From B8-G4 sp033720735 (GTDB lineage Bacteria > Bacteroidota > Bacteroidia > Chitinophagales > Saprospiraceae): a stretch of 9,450 bases of DNA. Positions 7,441 through 9,450 of this stretch are shown here, piece after piece. Both the position numbers and the translations under genes were made by a program. Each line of letters starts with the position of its first letter. The stretch's first letter is position 1. The notes below the pieces were generated by a model. That model was not told the origin of the DNA and did no database searches. It worked only from the letters and a program-made list of their open reading frames with translations. Location of the stretch: positions 1 to 9,450 of the forward strand of contig JAWWBX010000168.1 of NCBI GenBank assembly GCA_033720735.1, given 5' to 3'.

Positions 7441-8165
7441 AGGAGACGGGTCAGATCCTCCACGCCGATCGGCCGGGCCACTGTAAATCCCTCACCAAAC
7501 TCTGCACCGATCGGCCTGCCGTAGACCCGCGCCGCCGCCAGGATGAGGTCCATAAAATCCTTGCCACTGATCGGTGAATCCGGGTCATCAGAATTAGGAT
7601 CGTAAAACTGGGACTTGAAACATTTGATCGCATCCATGCGCTTTTGCATGTAGGGTGTCACGTCGACGCACAGGTCGGGTTGCAACTTGTAATCCTGAAT
7701 GTAGTGGTAGATGGCTCGTGGACGCCAACGCTCCTGAGGTTTGCCATCCATTTCCGTCGGCACCTTGATCAGACCGGCCACAAAGCAACCCTCTGTGACC
7801 AGCTGGGCAGCCCGGCCATGATCGGGATGACGATCCTTGACCGCATTCGCCAGGACGACATCTGGCCGGTACTTGCGTACGATCCGCGCGATGGCGATCC
7901 GATGCTCCTTGTCATTGACAAAGAATCCGTCATCCATCCCGAGGTTCTCACGCACCTCGATGCCGAGCAGGTCAGCCGAGGCCCGCGCTTCCTGTAGTCT
8001 GAGTTCGGCATTGCCACGCGTCCCCAATTCGCCGCGGGTCAGATCGATCAGCCCGACCTTGTATCCCATGTCCACGTGCTTGAGCAGCGTGCCTGCCGCA
8101 CACAACTCGACATCATCAGGGTGGGCCGCAAAGGCCAGGATATGCAATTTCTGTGTCAAACCCAT
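7437..8165 (-). CDS. bshB1: Bacillithiol biosynthesis deacetylase BshB1
   Basis: 242 residues from the ATG at 8165, close to the family's usual length of about 240. It removes the acetyl group from GlcNAc-malate to give GlcN-malate, the second step of bacillithiol synthesis, in the cytoplasm; a role in bacillithiol-conjugate turnover is known for related enzymes. It is a PIG-L/LmbE-type metal-dependent deacetylase: AHPDDVE at 14-20 supplies H15 and D18 as likely zinc ligands and D17 as likely general base. DRHPDHG at 111-117 supplies H116 as the third ligand and H113 as a likely active-site histidine. FKSQFYDP (183-190) and the RVYGRPIGAEFGEGF segment (213-227) are typical of BshB1. An upstream ATG at 8186 adds seven residues; 8165 places the first strand (LHILAFAAHPDD) as in homologues. 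The start overlaps the fabH-like stop by 10 bases, suggesting translational coupling. bshA and bshC are not in the window. Confidence 0.93.
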   Translation of the reverse strand: MGLTQKLHILAFAAHPDDVELCAAGTLLKHVDMGYKVGLIDLTRGELGTRGNAELRLQEARASADLLGIEVRENLGMDDGFFVNDKEHRIAIARIVRKYRPDVVLANAVKDRHPDHGRAAQLVTEGCFVAGLIKVPTEMDGKPQERWRPRAIYHYIQDYKLQPDLCVDVTPYMQKRMDAIKCFKSQFYDPNSDDPDSPISGKDFMDLILAAARVYGRPIGAEFGEGFTVARPIGVEDLTRLL

Positions 8166-9214
8166 TGGATCAGTGCTGAAGCCCACGTGAAACCACTGCC
8201 GAAGGCAGCCAGACAGACCAGGTCGCCCTGCTTGACTTTCCCTGCCTCCCAGGCCTCGGCCAGGGCGATCGGGATCGATGCCGCAGTGGTGTTGCCAAAC
8301 TTCTGAATATTATTCCAGACCTGATCGTCACGGAGACCGAGGCGGCGCTGAATAAATGAACTGATGCGCAGGTTGGCCTGGTGCGGTACGAGCAAGGAGA
8401 TGTCTTGCGGTGTTTTACCCACCTCCTGCAGCGCCTCCATGATGACGGCGTTGAACTTGACCACTGCCGTTTTGAAAACCAGCTGCCCGTTCATGTACGG
8501 ATAGAGCATCGCTTCATCCATCATTTTCTGGCTGATAAACTGATCCCCGTATTTCGAGTCCTTGTACCCGTACTTGACGGGATCATCGTGATAGCCGCCG
8601 TGTGCCCCGGGGTTGATCATCGCCAGTTCCTCGGCGTGTGTTCCGTCAGCGTGCAACTTTGTGGTGAGCACGCCGACTCCCTCCTCATCCGTTGGCTGCA
8701 GCACCACGGCTCCTGCCCCATCACCGAAAATGACTGATACTCCACGACCGCGTGTAGTGAAGTCGAGCCCCATTGAGTGCATCTCGGCCCCCACCAGCAG
8801 GATATTCTTGTACATCCCGGACCTGATGAATTGGTCCGCCACGCTGAGACCATAGACGAACCCTGAGCATTGATTGCGCACATCCAGGGCACCGATCTCA
8901 GTCCTGGTGATCTCGAGTTCGCGCTGCAGCAACACCCCGCAGCCCGGAAAGTAGTAGTCGGGTGACAAGGTTGCGAAAATGATAAAGTCGATATCCTCCT
9001 TGTCGATGCCTGCACGTTCAATGGCGATACGCGCAGCCGCTGCACCCATGGTGCTGGTGGTCTCCTTGTGCTTGGTGCCGAACCGGCGTTCGCGTATGCC
9101 CGTGCGCTCTTGTATCCATTCGTCGGTGGTATCCATCCACCCTTCCATCTCCTGGTTGGTCACCACGTTGTCTGGCACATAGTATCCGAGGCCGGCGATC
9201 TTGGTATTTGGCAT
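8156..9214 (-). CDS. fabH: 3-oxoacyl-ACP synthase III (FabH-like, long form)
   Basis: 352 residues; thiolase-fold condensing enzyme. FabH starts fatty-acid synthesis by joining an acyl-CoA to malonyl-ACP in the cytoplasm. The catalytic triad is visible: C116 in VRNQCSGFVYGL, H278 in VPHQANLRI and N308 in FGNTTAASIP. The N-terminal TTDEWIQERTGIRERR (29-44) and the end CLAAFGSGFTWASALIQW are classical. It is about 35 residues longer than E. coli FabH (317). The extra length lies mainly between about 200 and 240 (PGAHGGYHDDPVKYGYKDSK onward), just before YMNGQLVFK, where acyl-pocket and dimer-contact elements sit. This suggests a Bacteroidota paralogue that may use an unusual or branched acyl starter, or serve an aryl-polyene-type pathway; its acyl substrate is not shown by sequence. 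ATG 9214 gives the expected N-terminus MPNTKIAGLGYYVPDN. It is upstream of bshB1 and overlaps it by 10 bases, so the two are probably co-transcribed. Confidence 0.93.
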   Translation of the reverse strand: MPNTKIAGLGYYVPDNVVTNQEMEGWMDTTDEWIQERTGIRERRFGTKHKETTSTMGAAAARIAIERAGIDKEDIDFIIFATLSPDYYFPGCGVLLQRELEITRTEIGALDVRNQCSGFVYGLSVADQFIRSGMYKNILLVGAEMHSMGLDFTTRGRGVSVIFGDGAGAVVLQPTDEEGVGVLTTKLHADGTHAEELAMINPGAHGGYHDDPVKYGYKDSKYGDQFISQKMMDEAMLYPYMNGQLVFKTAVVKFNAVIMEALQEVGKTPQDISLLVPHQANLRISSFIQRRLGLRDDQVWNNIQKFGNTTAASIPIALAEAWEAGKVKQGDLVCLAAFGSGFTWASALIQWV

Positions 9215-9257
9215 GTTTTGATAACAGTTTGATCACTGCCCTGGTTGACAGCGTCTA

Positions 9258-9265
9258 CAAAGTAA
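9258..9265 (-). promoter_or_regulatory. Weak -7 candidate for fabH-bshB1
   Basis: On the minus strand this reads TTACTTTG, one mismatch to the Bacteroidota -7 box TAnnTTTG, about 44 bases before the fabH-like start. No TTG is seen at the expected -33 distance; that space is taken up by the TGTTCAYG repeats. Low certainty. Confidence 0.22.
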
Positions 9266-9272
9266 GGAATCG

Positions 9273-9309
9273 TGTTCACGTGTTCATGTGTTCACGTGTT
9301 CATGTGTTC
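9273..9309. repeat. 8-bp microtandem repeat TGTTCAYG
   Basis: Four perfect-phase copies alternate TGTTCACG and TGTTCATG (9273-9280, 9281-9288, 9289-9296, 9297-9304), followed by TGTTC at 9305-9309. The higher-order period is 16 bp. It lies between the fabH-like gene and the 38-bp hairpin array, about 60 bases upstream of the fabH start. Confidence 0.9.
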
Positions 9310-9313
9310 TAGT

Positions 9314-9450
9314 GCTTGCCCTGAAGTCGTAGCGCAGCGAAGTACTTCAGGGCTTGCCCTGTATGCGAAGCACAGCGGAGTCGTACAGGGCTTGCCCTGA
9401 AGTCGAAGCGCAGCGAAGCACTTCAGGGCTTGCCCTGAAGTCGTAGCTCA
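9314..9450. repeat. Tandem 38-bp hairpin repeat array, cut by window end
   Basis: Three complete 38-base units in exact register (9314-9351, 9352-9389, 9390-9427) and the first 23 bases of a fourth (9428-9450). Each begins GCTTGCCCTG and ends CAGG. Within a unit, GCCCTGAAGT pairs with ACTTCAGGGC (10 bp) around a loop of about 16 bases containing a conserved AGC(G/A)CAGCG(A/G)AG core. Unit 2 has a changed stem (CCCTGTATG on the left, CGTACAGGG on the right) that still pairs through matching changes on both sides. There are no spacers between units, so it is not a CRISPR array. It has no coding potential that I can support. It resembles intergenic REP-like or palindromic repeats; in this position it could also end or insulate transcription upstream of fabH. 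Confidence 0.9.

Noticed and set aside
8166..8186. Upstream ATG (8186) as the bshB1 start
   Set aside because: It adds seven residues (MGFSTDP) not expected before the first strand and enlarges the overlap with fabH to 31 bases. It is possible but less likely than 8165.
9314..9450. CRISPR array
   Set aside because: The 38-bp units follow each other with no spacers, the units themselves vary, and no cas gene is present.

Overview
This window reads as chromosomal DNA of a fairly GC-rich member of the Bacteroidota, probably Flavobacteriia-like. That is inferred from gene content: a fused CcsBA-type haem lyase with a long soluble middle domain, a BshB1-type bacillithiol deacetylase, a small outer-membrane beta-barrel protein, a long FabH paralogue, few obvious Shine-Dalgarno sites, and one TTG-N17-TAnnTTT(A) promoter-like site. 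No tRNA, rRNA, CRISPR, transposase or phage gene is visible.

Layout. Positions 1-702 hold the 3' part of a gene for an exported-looking protein with an OB-fold (NrfJ-like) C-terminal half; its true start lies left of the window. Positions 703-1099 hold no intact gene, only a possible coding fossil on the minus strand and a 14-bp palindrome. Positions 1100-1873 encode an outer-membrane barrel protein of clearly lower GC than its neighbours. A long minus-strand gene (2084-5200) encodes the CcsBA cytochrome c haem transporter/lyase. Divergent from it across about 250 bp is an acyl-CoA carboxylase beta (carboxyltransferase) subunit of the methylcrotonyl/geranyl-CoA type (5448-7082). A short secreted protein of unknown function (7039-7440) overlaps the end of the carboxylase gene, and its stop codon interlocks with that of a convergent minus-strand pair, fabH-like then bshB1 (9214 to 7437).

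The right edge (9273-9450) is non-coding and highly structured. An 8-bp microtandem repeat is followed by at least three 38-bp tandem hairpin units, with a fourth cut by the window end. The second unit carries compensatory stem changes, so the hairpin itself appears to be conserved.

How the genes fit together: ccsBA and possibly the OB-fold protein point to cytochrome c maturation or respiration. The carboxylase beta subunit belongs to branched-chain acyl-CoA or leucine-type catabolism, and the fabH-like gene to fatty-acid or related acyl synthesis. bshB1 belongs to low-molecular-weight thiol synthesis. Apart from the overlapping fabH-bshB1 pair and the carboxylase/secreted-protein overlap, these look like ordinary housekeeping neighbours rather than one system. 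I found no convincing new multi-gene system. The most unusual signal is the hairpin array at the right edge.
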